Assembly: GCA_017461505.1 (NCBI GenBank)
Contig: JAFTXV010000008.1
Coordinates: 41,349-105,348 of the forward strand
DNA from: Paludibacteraceae bacterium
GTDB taxonomy: Bacteria; Bacteroidota; Bacteroidia; Bacteroidales; Paludibacteraceae
DNA length: 64,000 bases
Reading direction: 5' to 3'
Numbering within the stretch: position 1 is the first letter of the stretch; every line of letters starts with the position of its first letter. The position numbers and the translations under genes were made by a program. This document shows, one piece after another, positions 24,809 to 33,927 of the stretch. Under the pieces are notes generated by a model, which saw only the letters and a list, made by a program, of their open reading frames with translations, was not told where the DNA came from and searched no databases.

Positions 24809-26023
24809 ATGAAAACAATTCGTGAGATATATCGTATAGGATATGGTCCTAGTAGTAGCCATACTATGGGACCTCGTAAGGCAGCTGAGATTTTTCTGGA
24901 GCATCATCCCGATGCTGCAAAGTATCAAGCGCACTTGTATGGCAGTTTGTCGGCTACAGGCAAAGGTCACTTGACCGATGCAGCCATTATCGATGTGATT
25001 CCAGAGGTGGAGATTGTGTGGCATGATGAGTTTTTGCCATTTCACCCCAATGGCATGCGTTTCTACGCGTGGAACGAGATAGGAGATTTGCTAGATGAGT
25101 GGACTGTATATTCCGTAGGTGGTGGAGCATTGGCAGAAGATCCTGCTTCATCGCCTCATCGCCTTATCGCCTCATCGCCTAGCGGCGAAGCGTCCATCTA
25201 TCCACTTACTCGTTTGAGCGATATCAAGGATTATTGCGATAAGATGGGTTGGGATTATTGGGAATATGTGGAGCACTATGAGGGTAAAGAGATTTGGGAT
25301 TATCTGCGTGAGGTGTGGCAAGTGATGCGTGAGGCAGTAGAACGTGGATTGGACCACGAAGGGGTATTGCCCGGACCATTACACCTCCGTCGCAAGGCAG
25401 CGAGCTATTATATTAAGGTGGCAGGGTATAAGGATAACCTTCGTACACGCGGATTGGTATTCTCTTATGCGCTGGCAGTAAGTGAGGAGAATGCATCGGG
25501 TGGTAAGATTGTTACTGCACCTACCTGTGGTTCTTGTGGTGTGTTGCCAGCGGTGCTGTACCATACATGGCGTTCGCGCGACTTCTCCGAGACGCGTATC
25601 TTACATGCGTTGGCTACAGCCGGATTGATTGGTAATGTCGTGAAAGAGAATGCCTCCATATCTGGTGCCGAAGTAGGTTGTCAGGGTGAGGTTGGTGTGG
25701 CATGTGCGATGGCGTCAGCTGCTGTAAATCAGTTGTTTGGCGGTACGTTGGCGCAGATTGAGTATGCTGCCGAGATGGGCTTGGAGCACCACTTGGGTAT
25801 GACTTGCGACCCCGTATGTGGCTTGGTGCAGATACCGTGTATTGAGCGTAATGCTTTTGCGGCTGCTCGTGCATTGGATAGCAATATGTATGCCGCTTTC
25901 TCCGATGGAACGCATAGCGTATCGTTTGACCGAGTGGTGGATGTGATGAAGCAGACGGGCCATGACCTGCCATCGCTCTATAAGGAAACGGCACAAGGAG
26001 GATTAGCAAAGGATTATAAATAG
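24809..26023 (+). CDS. sdaA: L-serine ammonia-lyase, iron-sulfur type
   Basis: The 404-aa single-chain enzyme deaminates L-serine to pyruvate in the cytoplasm. The beta part begins with the conserved GPSSSHTMGPRKAAEIF; the alpha part holds the [4Fe-4S] cysteines in CGSCGVLPAV and CDPVCGLVQIPC. I chose ATG 24809 because the longer frame to 24767 runs through a heptamer repeat. Residues about 113-126 (SSPHRLIASSPSGE) come from an octamer repeat at 25147-25186 placed between the beta strand region and the following IYPL segment. A heptamer element begins right after the stop. Confidence 0.92.
   Translation: MKTIREIYRIGYGPSSSHTMGPRKAAEIFLEHHPDAAKYQAHLYGSLSATGKGHLTDAAIIDVIPEVEIVWHDEFLPFHPNGMRFYAWNEIGDLLDEWTVYSVGGGALAEDPASSPHRLIASSPSGEASIYPLTRLSDIKDYCDKMGWDYWEYVEHYEGKEIWDYLREVWQVMREAVERGLDHEGVLPGPLHLRRKAASYYIKVAGYKDNLRTRGLVFSYALAVSEENASGGKIVTAPTCGSCGVLPAVLYHTWRSRDFSETRILHALATAGLIGNVVKENASISGAEVGCQGEVGVACAMASAAVNQLFGGTLAQIEYAAEMGLEHHLGMTCDPVCGLVQIPCIERNAFAAARALDSNMYAAFSDGTHSVSFDRVVDVMKQTGHDLPSLYKETAQGGLAKDYK
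25147..25186 (+). repeat. In-frame octamer array in serine dehydratase gene
   Basis: Units TTCATCGC, CTCATCGC, CTTATCGC, CTCATCGC, CTAGCGGC. Same family, other strand, as 34348 and 47495 (GGCGATGA words). Confidence 0.8.
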
Positions 26024-26115
26024 AACCAAGAGCCAAGAACCAAGACATATCACTATCGACTAACCAGACGACACATTTTAGTCTTTGCTCCTGGTTCCTT
26101 GCTCCTTACTCAAAC
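26023..26115. repeat. Two heptamer arrays in inverted orientation
   Basis: The left array (GAACCAA, GAGCCAA, GAACCAA, ending GAC at 26046) and the right array (26081-26115), read on the other strand as GAGCAAG, GAACCAG, GAGCAAA, GAC, face each other across a 34-bp core. The whole lies between the serine dehydratase stop and the aspartokinase start. Confidence 0.75.
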
Positions 26116-26122
26116 AAAGAAT

Positions 26123-27436
26123 ATGAAAGTAATGAAGTTTGGTGGCACCTCTGTAGGTTCGCCACAAAGAATGAAAAGTGTAGTTGAACTGATTGCAGAC
26201 GGTGAGCAAAATCTTGTGGTATTGTCTGCAATGTCGGGCACTACCAATAGTCTTTTGGAGATTGCAGACTACCTCTATAAGCAAAACCAAGAGGGTGCCA
26301 ATGCCTGTATTACCAAACTAGAGGATAAGTACCGCCAACATATTGACCAACTCTATACTACCGATGAGTATAGGAATCAGACTTGGCAATTGTTGCATAG
26401 TATTTTCGACTATATTCGCTCGTTTACGAAGGGTGATTTTGCTGCTCGTGAGGAGAAAATTATCGTGGCGCAAGGTGAGATACTGAGTACCAATATGATG
26501 ACCAACTACCTCTTGGAGCAGGGCTATAACGCAGTCTTATTACCTGCACTCGAGTTTATGCGCACCAACCAAGATGGTGAGCCAGATTTGAAGTATATTC
26601 AAGAGCATGCTAGCAAACAATTGGCACTTTATCCAGATAAGCAAATCTATATCACTCAGGGATTTATCTGTCTCGATGCCGAGGGCGAGATTTCCAATCT
26701 GCAGCGTGGTGGTAGCGACTATACGGCTTCGCTACTCGGTGGCGCATTGTCGGCGTCGGAGATTCAAATTTGGACAGATATCGATGGCATGCACAACAAC
26801 GACCCTCGTTTTGTAGAGAATACTACTCCTGTGAGTCATTTGCACTTTGACGAGGCGGCTGAGTTGGCTTATTTCGGCGCAAAGATTTTGCACCCAACAT
26901 GTATTCAACCTGCCAAATACGCCAACGTGCCTGTTAAACTGCTCAATACGATGGATCCTACTGCGCCTGGTACGGTGATTAGCAATATGGTAGAGCATCG
27001 CAAAATCAAGGCGGTAGCGGCCAAAGATAATATCGTGGCGATAAATATCACTAGTAGCCGAATGTTATTGGCATACGGCTTCTTGCGCAAGGTATTTGAG
27101 ATCTTTGAGAATTATAAGACCAGTATCGATATGATTTGTACCTCAGAGGTGGGTGTGTCTGTGTCAATAGACGATAAAACAAATCTCTTGCCCATACTCA
27201 ACGAACTCAAGAAACTGGGTGTTGTGGAGGTAGATGACAATATGTGTATCATTTGTGTGGTAGGTGATTTGGATTGGAGAAATGTGGGCTTCGAATCGGT
27301 GGCTGCTGAAGCGTTGAAGGATGTACCAGTGCGCATGATTTCGTATGGCGGTAGCAATCACAATATATCGTTCCTCGTTTCTGCTCACGACAAGAAGCGT
27401 GCCCTTGAGTCACTGAGTAAGTATTTGTTTTGGTAA
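26123..27436 (+). CDS. lysC: Aspartate kinase
   Basis: The 437-aa enzyme phosphorylates aspartate, the first step toward lysine, threonine and methionine. The kinase domain has the N-terminal MKFGGTSVGSPQRMKSV and GSDYTASLLGG; two ACT domains fill about 300-437 and probably mediate feedback inhibition. I chose ATG 26123 because the frame upstream (TTG 26099) is repeat DNA. The next gene, 54 bp on, is diaminopimelate decarboxylase, so the pair serves lysine or peptidoglycan precursor synthesis. Confidence 0.95.
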   Translation: MKVMKFGGTSVGSPQRMKSVVELIADGEQNLVVLSAMSGTTNSLLEIADYLYKQNQEGANACITKLEDKYRQHIDQLYTTDEYRNQTWQLLHSIFDYIRSFTKGDFAAREEKIIVAQGEILSTNMMTNYLLEQGYNAVLLPALEFMRTNQDGEPDLKYIQEHASKQLALYPDKQIYITQGFICLDAEGEISNLQRGGSDYTASLLGGALSASEIQIWTDIDGMHNNDPRFVENTTPVSHLHFDEAAELAYFGAKILHPTCIQPAKYANVPVKLLNTMDPTAPGTVISNMVEHRKIKAVAAKDNIVAINITSSRMLLAYGFLRKVFEIFENYKTSIDMICTSEVGVSVSIDDKTNLLPILNELKKLGVVEVDDNMCIICVVGDLDWRNVGFESVAAEALKDVPVRMISYGGSNHNISFLVSAHDKKRALESLSKYLFW

Positions 27437-27478
27437 GAGGTTAAAGGTTAAAGATTAGAGGCTAGAGGTTAGAGTTAT
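27437..27478. repeat. Heptamer array between lysC and lysA, 6 units
   Basis: Units GAGGTTA, AAGGTTA, AAGATTA, GAGGCTA, GAGGTTA, GAGTTAT, then AGGCAAGA, starting immediately after the lysC stop. Same words as the in-frame arrays in cinA. Confidence 0.85.
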
Positions 27479-27490
27479 AGGCAAGAAAAT

Positions 27491-28633
27491 ATGATACCAC
27501 AAACTCCGTTTTATTACTATGATACCGCGTTGCTGCGTGCTACATTGGCTGCTATAGCCAAGGAGGTTGCGCCATATCCCAACTACCATGTGCATTATGC
27601 CATGAAGGCGAATGCCAATCCTCGTTTGCTGGAGATTATTCAGCAGGCAGGTTTTGGGGCTGATTGTGTGAGTGGTGGTGAAGTACAGAGGGCCATAGAT
27701 GCGGGATTTCCTGCGGACAAGATTGTGTATGCTGGAGTAGGGAAGAGCGATTGGGAGATTTTGACTGCATTGAGGAATGATATCTTCTGCTTTAATGTTG
27801 AGAGTATTCCAGAGTTGCAGGTTATCAATGAGTTAGCTGCAAAAGAAAGCAAAGTGGCAAGGGTGTGTCTACGCATTAATCCCGATGTTGAAGCGCATAC
27901 GCATGCTCATATTGTCACGGGGATGGCGGAGAATAAGTTTGGTATAGCGTTGAAGGATTTGTTGCACGTAGTGGAGTTAACGAACGAATTGCCGAATATC
28001 TCCTTTGAGGGATTGCATTTCCATATTGGTAGTCAGATTACGGATATGCAAGATTATGTGGCATTATGCGAACGGGTAAATCTTATTCAGAACCAATTGA
28101 ATCAACTCAATATCTATCCTTCAGTAATCAATGTAGGTGGTGGTTTAGGTGTTGATTATCAGATGCCAGATCTACATCCAATAGCTGATTTTAATGCTTA
28201 TTTTCAAGTATTTGCACAACACTTGCAGTTGCGCCCCAATCAGTCGTTACACTTCGAGTTAGGTCGTGCTATAGTAGCACAATGTGGCTCGCTAATTACA
28301 CGGGTTTTGTACGTTAAGCAAACTGATACCAAGCAGTTTGCCATCGTAGATGCAGGTATGACAGAATTGATTCGCCCCGCATTGTACCAAGCAAAACACA
28401 AGATTGTGAATTTGACTTCGCGGTTGGATATACAGGAGAAATACGATGTGGTAGGTCCGATATGTGAGTCTAGTGATGTGTTTGATAAAGATTTAGTGTT
28501 GCCCGTTACCCAGCGTGGGGATATTTTAGCAATACGCAGTGCAGGTGCGTATGGTGAGTCCATGGCGTCAACCTACAATTGTCGTAGTTTACCTAAAAGT
28601 TTTACGGATAAAGAAGTTGAGATATCCATTTAA
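27491..28633 (+). CDS. lysA: Diaminopimelate decarboxylase
   Basis: The 380-aa PLP enzyme converts meso-diaminopimelate to L-lysine. The PLP-lysine is in HYAMKANANPRLLE (near residue 40), the phosphate-binding loop is GGGLGVDYQ, and the C-terminal CESSDVFDKD with GAYGESMASTYN completes the active site at the dimer interface. It is somewhat shorter than typical LysA (about 400-420) but has all motifs. A hairpin terminator follows. Confidence 0.93.
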   Translation: MIPQTPFYYYDTALLRATLAAIAKEVAPYPNYHVHYAMKANANPRLLEIIQQAGFGADCVSGGEVQRAIDAGFPADKIVYAGVGKSDWEILTALRNDIFCFNVESIPELQVINELAAKESKVARVCLRINPDVEAHTHAHIVTGMAENKFGIALKDLLHVVELTNELPNISFEGLHFHIGSQITDMQDYVALCERVNLIQNQLNQLNIYPSVINVGGGLGVDYQMPDLHPIADFNAYFQVFAQHLQLRPNQSLHFELGRAIVAQCGSLITRVLYVKQTDTKQFAIVDAGMTELIRPALYQAKHKIVNLTSRLDIQEKYDVVGPICESSDVFDKDLVLPVTQRGDILAIRSAGAYGESMASTYNCRSLPKSFTDKEVEISI

Positions 28634-28655
28634 GACATGGATAATATTCCTATAA

Positions 28656-28699
28656 GGCCGCATAATTGGTTGTATAACTGATTTTGCGGCTTTTATTTA
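28656..28699 (+). terminator. Terminator after lysA
   Basis: GCCGCA...TGCGGC stem with an AT-rich loop of about 25 nt, followed by TTTTATTT. Confidence 0.6.
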
Positions 28700-28759
28700 T
28701 AGCCAATTGGTAGATGAGACGAACAAAAATCACATAAATTAATAATTTTAAATTATTAT

Positions 28760-28790
28760 TTGCTTAATTCAAAAAAAAGTAGTACCTTTG
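28760..28790 (+). promoter_or_regulatory. Promoter of V-ATPase operon
   Basis: TTTGC, 19 bp, TACCTTTG. The leader to the first ATG is about 85 nt. Confidence 0.8.
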
Positions 28791-28880
28791 TAGCGAAATT
28801 GGGTTTTTGTGGATTCTTGCGGTTGAAATGCCTAAAAAAAGAAAGAAAATGTAGCACGAAATAATAAAAAACTATATACA

Positions 28881-29465
28881 ATGAATCTATCAGAATTAAC
28901 AAACAAGATCTACGCAGAAGGCGTAGAGAAAGGTAATGCAGAGGCAGCAGCGATTGTAGCAAAGGCTAAAGATGAGGCGGCTGCTATCGTAGCTAAAGCC
29001 GAGAAAGAGGCGGCAGAGAAATTGGCTGCAGCTCAAGTTAAATTGGCAGAGATGGACAAGAATGCTCGTGCCGAGTTGAAACTCTTTGCTGAGCAAAGTG
29101 TAAGTGCCATCAAGACAGAAGTGACTAACTTGCTCACAGACCAATTGGCGACCGACAGCGTGAAAGCTGCAACTGCTGACGCAAAATTCATGCAAGGCGT
29201 GATTGCAAAGCTCGCTGAGCAAATGGCGAAAGATGGCAATGTGACCATTGAGACAGCTGACGCTGAGGCGTTGAAAAAGTATTTTGCTGCTAATGCAAAA
29301 GGTTTGCTCGAGAAAGGTGTGAAAATCAGCGAGGTGAAAGGCATCAAAACCGACTTCGCTATCGTATCAGAGAAAGGTGGCTACAAATTGGCTTTCGGCG
29401 AGAAAGAGTTTGTAGAGTACTTTAAAGAGTTCTTGCGTCCACAATTGATCGATTTGTTGTTCTAA
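28881..29465 (+). CDS. atpE: V-type ATPase subunit E
   Basis: The 194-aa protein has a long Ala/Lys/Glu-rich N-terminal helix (about 10-75, coiled-coil), the peripheral stalk portion, and a C-terminal globular head. Subunit E ties the catalytic head to the membrane part. It is first in the operon E-DUF2764-A-B-D-I-K, and its stop overlaps the next start codon by 1 bp. Confidence 0.88.
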   Translation: MNLSELTNKIYAEGVEKGNAEAAAIVAKAKDEAAAIVAKAEKEAAEKLAAAQVKLAEMDKNARAELKLFAEQSVSAIKTEVTNLLTDQLATDSVKAATADAKFMQGVIAKLAEQMAKDGNVTIETADAEALKKYFAANAKGLLEKGVKISEVKGIKTDFAIVSEKGGYKLAFGEKEFVEYFKEFLRPQLIDLLF

Positions 29466-30184
29466 TGGGATACGAATGTTTACTGGCTGGTTTGCCTGAT
29501 TTGAAGGCGGGTGCAGAGTCTCCAATGACCATGGAGGCTTTGTTGACACTTTTTGGAGAGGTGCTCTCCAAGAAGGATATGCACCTGCTCCAGATGCTTC
29601 GCATGCCATCTGATGCACCAGAGGTGCTCGACTTGATAGCTCGTAACGACGAGAAATATGCCGAGCAAGAATGCTGGTGGACGGATGTGCGCGAGAGCTT
29701 GTCGGAGACCGACTTGCGCATGCAAGCATTGTACGAATTGGGGCTAACAAGCAAGAATCAGTTTATTCGCGACTGGTTCGCCTTCAACCAAGATATGAAC
29801 AACGTGCTGACCGCTGTCATCTGTCGTCGTCATGGCTTTGATGTAAAGAAGGCAATCGTTGGACATAATACTGTGGCGGAGATTCTGCGTAAGGACTTAC
29901 CACAGAAGGATTTTGGTTTGTCGGCAGAGATGGACAACCTAGAGAACGTGATGGCGCTGGTGGATATCACCAATCTCATGGAGCGTGAGAGACAGATGGA
30001 TGCTATCCGTTTTGCATGGCTGGAAGAGAAGAATAAGTTTGTGTACTTCTCGATTGAAAATGTATTGGCTTACTACTTGCAGGCAGAGATGCTGAATCGC
30101 TGGGCTCTCCTTACTGTAGAACAGGGAGAAAAAGTCTTCAGAGAATTAGTAAGTGATATGAAAAAAGGAATAAAATTAGATTAA
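29465..30184 (+). CDS. DUF2764 protein of V-ATPase operon (subunit C-like)
   Basis: The 239-aa, mostly helical protein (YECLLAGLPDLKAG at the start) belongs to DUF2764, found in Bacteroidetes-type V-ATPase operons in the place of subunit C. It probably links the central stalk to the membrane ring. Overlap with atpE and a 3-bp gap to atpA support coordinated production. No separate genes for subunits F or G/H are seen in the operon. Confidence 0.85.
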   Translation: MGYECLLAGLPDLKAGAESPMTMEALLTLFGEVLSKKDMHLLQMLRMPSDAPEVLDLIARNDEKYAEQECWWTDVRESLSETDLRMQALYELGLTSKNQFIRDWFAFNQDMNNVLTAVICRRHGFDVKKAIVGHNTVAEILRKDLPQKDFGLSAEMDNLENVMALVDITNLMERERQMDAIRFAWLEEKNKFVYFSIENVLAYYLQAEMLNRWALLTVEQGEKVFRELVSDMKKGIKLD

Positions 30185-30187
30185 GAT

Positions 30188-31945
30188 ATGACAACAGGAA
30201 AAGTAAAAGGTATCATCGCCAACCTGGTGACTGTGGTGGTAGATGGACCTGTATCACAAAACGAAATCTGCTACATCAAGCTCGGTGAGACCCGATTGAT
30301 GGCAGAGGTCATTAAGGTGATTGGCGACAATGTTTATGTACAGGTGTTTGAGAGCACCCGTGGATTGAAAGTCGGCAATACCGTAGAGTTTACAGGACAC
30401 ATGCTGGAGGTAACCCTCGGTCCTGGTCTTTTGAGCCGTAACTACGATGGTCTGCAAAACGACCTCGATAAGTTGACCGGCGTTTTCCTCCAACGTGGTG
30501 AGTACAACTTCCCACTCGACGAGGAGAAGTTATGGAAGTTTGAGCCAATCGCTAAGGTAGGCGACAAGGTAGAGGCTGCTGCATGGTTGGGTGAGGTAGA
30601 TGAGAACTACCAACCACACAAGATCATGGTGCCATTCGTATTCGAAGGCACATACACCGTGAAGAGCATCGTAGCTGCTGGTGAATACAAGATTCACGAC
30701 ATAATCGCTGTCTTGACCGACGCTGAGGGCAATGACCACAATGTGACCATGGTACAAAAGTGGCCAGTGAAGAAAGCCGTTTTGGCATACAAGAGCAAAC
30801 CACGTCCATTCAAGTTGCTTGAAACAGGTGTGCGTACAATCGACACCGCTAACCCAATCTGCGAGGGCGGTACAGGATTTATCCCTGGTCCTTTCGGTAC
30901 TGGTAAGACCGTGCTCCAACACGCTATCTCTAAGCAAGCAGAGGCAGATATCGTGATTATTGCAGCCTGCGGTGAGCGTGCAAACGAGGTGGTGGAGACC
31001 TTTACCGAGTTCCCAGAGTTGGAAGACCCACATACAGGTCGCAAGTTGATGGAGCGTACCATCATTATCGCCAACACATCTAACATGCCTGTGGCATCAC
31101 GTGAGGCATCTGTATATACCTCTATGGCTATTGCAGAGTATTACCGTTCGATGGGATTGCGCGTATTGTTGATGGCTGACTCTACTTCACGTTGGGCACA
31201 AGCATTGCGTGAGATGTCTAACCGTTTGGAGGAGTTGCCAGGTCAAGATGCATTCCCAATGGACTTGTCTGCTATCATCGGTGCGTTCTATGCGCGCGCA
31301 GGTTACGTGTACCTTAACAATGGTAAGACAGGTTCTGTAACCTTCTTGGGTACTGTATCTCCTGCGGGTGGTAACCTGAAGGAGCCTGTGACTGAGGGTA
31401 CTAAGAAAGTGGCTCGCTGCTTCTACGCATTGGAGCAAGCTCGTGCTGACCGCAAGCGTTACCCTGCTGTGAACCCAATTGACTCTTATTCAAAGTATAT
31501 TGAGTATCCTGAGTTTGAGGAGTATATTACCAATCTTATCGATGGTGAGTGGCTCGGCAAGGTGAACGATATGAAGACCTACTTGCAACGTGGTAAGGAG
31601 ATCCAAGAGCAAATCAACATCTTGGGTGACGACGGTGTACCTGTAGATTATCACGAGGAGTTCTGGAAAGCCGAGGTAATCGACTTCGTGGTTCTCCAAC
31701 AAGATGCGTTCGATAAGATCGATGCTGTCTGCCCAATGGAGCGTCAACAATACATCCTCAACCTTGTGATGGATATCTGCAAGCACGATTATGACTTCAA
31801 GGACTTCAACGATGTAAGTACCTACTTCAAACGCGTGATCAACCTCTGCAAGCAGATGAACTATTCTGAGTTCAAGAGCGAGGCATTCAACCAATATCAA
31901 CAACAACTCAACGACCTTCTCGCTGAGAAACAAATCAAAGCATAA
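30188..31945 (+). CDS. atpA: V-type ATPase catalytic subunit A
   Basis: The 585-aa subunit carries the nucleotide-binding P-loop GPFGTGKT (residues 234-241), the catalytic Glu region GERANEVVE, and the arginine-containing SRWAQALREMSNRLEELPG. A2 hexamer positions alternate with subunit B, and ATP hydrolysis here drives ion pumping (or the reverse yields ATP). The V-type non-homologous region (about 115-190) separates it from F-type beta subunits. Confidence 0.96.
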   Translation: MTTGKVKGIIANLVTVVVDGPVSQNEICYIKLGETRLMAEVIKVIGDNVYVQVFESTRGLKVGNTVEFTGHMLEVTLGPGLLSRNYDGLQNDLDKLTGVFLQRGEYNFPLDEEKLWKFEPIAKVGDKVEAAAWLGEVDENYQPHKIMVPFVFEGTYTVKSIVAAGEYKIHDIIAVLTDAEGNDHNVTMVQKWPVKKAVLAYKSKPRPFKLLETGVRTIDTANPICEGGTGFIPGPFGTGKTVLQHAISKQAEADIVIIAACGERANEVVETFTEFPELEDPHTGRKLMERTIIIANTSNMPVASREASVYTSMAIAEYYRSMGLRVLLMADSTSRWAQALREMSNRLEELPGQDAFPMDLSAIIGAFYARAGYVYLNNGKTGSVTFLGTVSPAGGNLKEPVTEGTKKVARCFYALEQARADRKRYPAVNPIDSYSKYIEYPEFEEYITNLIDGEWLGKVNDMKTYLQRGKEIQEQINILGDDGVPVDYHEEFWKAEVIDFVVLQQDAFDKIDAVCPMERQQYILNLVMDICKHDYDFKDFNDVSTYFKRVINLCKQMNYSEFKSEAFNQYQQQLNDLLAEKQIKA

Positions 31946-31950
31946 CGACT

Positions 31951-33279
31951 ATGGCAAAAGCATTTCAAAAGATTTATACACAAATCACAGCTATCACCAA
32001 GGCTACTTGCTCATTGAAAGCTGAAGGTGTAGGTAACGACGAGCTCGCTACCGTGAATGGCAAACTCGCACAGGTCGTTAAGATCATGGGCGATGATGTG
32101 ACTCTCCAAGTGTTTGAGGGTACCGAGGGTATCCCAACCAACGCAGAAGTAGTGTTCTTGGGCAAAGCTCCATCACTCAAGGTGAGCGAGCAATTGGCTG
32201 GCCGCTTCTTTAACGCATATGGTGATCCTATTGATGGTGGACCTGCAATTGAGGGTACAGAAGTAGAGATCGGTGGTCCAAGTGTGAACCCAGTTCGCCG
32301 TAAACAACCATCTGAACTCATCGCTACTGGTATCGCAGGTATCGACCTCAACAATACATTGGTGTCTGGACAAAAGATTCCATTCTTTGCTGACCCTGAC
32401 CAACCATACAACCAAGTGATGGCTAACGTTGCTCTCCGCGCTGAGGCAGATAAGATTATCTTGGGCGGTATGGGATTGACCAACGACGACTATTTGTACT
32501 TCAAGAACGTGTTCTCTAACGCAGGTGTATTGGATCGCATCGTGTCTTTCGTAAACACCACTGAGAACCCACCAGTAGAGCGTCTGTTGATTCCAGATAT
32601 GGCATTGTGCGCTGCTGAGTACTTCGCTGTACAAAAGCACGAGAAAGTGTTGGTGCTCTTGACCGACATGACCCTCTACGCTGACGCACTCGCGATCGTA
32701 AGTAACCGTATGGATCAAATTCCTTCTAAGGACTCTATGCCAGGTTCACTCTATTCTGACCTTGCTAAGATCTACGAGAAAGCGGTACAATTCCCAGAGG
32801 AAGCAGGTGGTGGTTCTATCACTATTATTGCTGTGACAACCCTTTCTGGTGGTGATATTACTCACGCTATTCCAGATAACACCGGTTATATCACCGAGGG
32901 TCAGCTGTATCTCCGTCGTGATAGTGATATCGGTAAGGTTATCGTGGATCCATTCCGTTCGCTCTCTCGTTTGAAACAGTTGGTTGCTGGTAAGAAAACT
33001 CGCGAAGACCACCCACAAGTGATGAACGCTGCTGTTCGCCTGTATGCTGACGCCGCAAACGCTAAAACCAAACAAGAGAACGGTTTTGACCTCACTGAAT
33101 ACGATGAGCGCTGCCTTGAGTTCGCTAAGGCATATTCAACACAAATCTTGGCTATTGACGTGAATATCAATACCACCCAGATGTTGGATGTGGCTTGGAG
33201 CTTGTTCGGCAAATACTTCAAACCAGAAGAGGCAAACATCAAACAAGAACTTGTAAATAAGTATTGGCCAAAAGCATAA
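31951..33279 (+). CDS. atpB: V-type ATPase subunit B
   Basis: The 442-aa subunit forms the head with subunit A. It lacks a P-loop, as in all V-type B subunits, and has the arginine finger segment LSRLKQLVAGKKTREDH. It starts 5 bp after atpA. Length and motifs are typical. Confidence 0.96.
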   Translation: MAKAFQKIYTQITAITKATCSLKAEGVGNDELATVNGKLAQVVKIMGDDVTLQVFEGTEGIPTNAEVVFLGKAPSLKVSEQLAGRFFNAYGDPIDGGPAIEGTEVEIGGPSVNPVRRKQPSELIATGIAGIDLNNTLVSGQKIPFFADPDQPYNQVMANVALRAEADKIILGGMGLTNDDYLYFKNVFSNAGVLDRIVSFVNTTENPPVERLLIPDMALCAAEYFAVQKHEKVLVLLTDMTLYADALAIVSNRMDQIPSKDSMPGSLYSDLAKIYEKAVQFPEEAGGGSITIIAVTTLSGGDITHAIPDNTGYITEGQLYLRRDSDIGKVIVDPFRSLSRLKQLVAGKKTREDHPQVMNAAVRLYADAANAKTKQENGFDLTEYDERCLEFAKAYSTQILAIDVNINTTQMLDVAWSLFGKYFKPEEANIKQELVNKYWPKA

Positions 33280-33285
33280 TAGATT

Positions 33286-33927
33286 ATGGCTATTAATTAT
33301 CAATTTAATAAAACATCGTTGCAGGCTTTGGAGAAAGACCTCAAGATGCGCCAAAGAACTTTGCCTACGCTGCAGAGCAAAGAGTCGGCTCTCCGACTTG
33401 AAGTAAAGCGAGCTAAGGACGAGATCAAGGCGCTCGACGAAGAGGTAAATCGCCGTATCAAAGACTACGATCAGATGTTAGCACTCTGGGGCGAGTTTGA
33501 CACGAGTCTCATCCATGTGGACGATGTGCGCATGTCGATCAAGAAGATCGCGGGCGTGCGCGTGCCTGTGTTGGAAGAGGTAGTGTACTCAACCAAGGAG
33601 TTTAGCATCTTCTCTTCTCCTAAATGGTTTGCAGACGGTTTCAACCAACTCAAAGCTATTGCCGACGTAGGTATTCGTCAGGAGTTTGTGCGCCGCAAGG
33701 TGGAACTTCTGGACTACGCTCGCAAGAAGACCACCCAAAAGGTGAACCTCTTTGAGAAAGTGCAAATACCTGGTTTTCAAGATGCTATCCGTAAGATCAA
33801 ACGGTTTATGGAAGATGAGGAGAACCTGAGTAAGTCATCGCAAAAGATTGTAAAATCCAAACGCGAGGCAGAGGCACGTATGGCAGAGGAGTTGGCTAAG
33901 AAAGAAGGAAAGGGGGCACAAGCATGA
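33286..33927 (+). CDS. atpD: V-type ATPase subunit D
   Basis: The 213-aa central-stalk subunit has two long antiparallel helices (about 8-75 and 130-205), as in other D subunits, with a C-terminal Lys/Glu-rich end. It rotates inside the A/B head. The stop overlaps the atpI start by 4 bp (ATGA). Confidence 0.92.
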   Translation: MAINYQFNKTSLQALEKDLKMRQRTLPTLQSKESALRLEVKRAKDEIKALDEEVNRRIKDYDQMLALWGEFDTSLIHVDDVRMSIKKIAGVRVPVLEEVVYSTKEFSIFSSPKWFADGFNQLKAIADVGIRQEFVRRKVELLDYARKKTTQKVNLFEKVQIPGFQDAIRKIKRFMEDEENLSKSSQKIVKSKREAEARMAEELAKKEGKGAQA

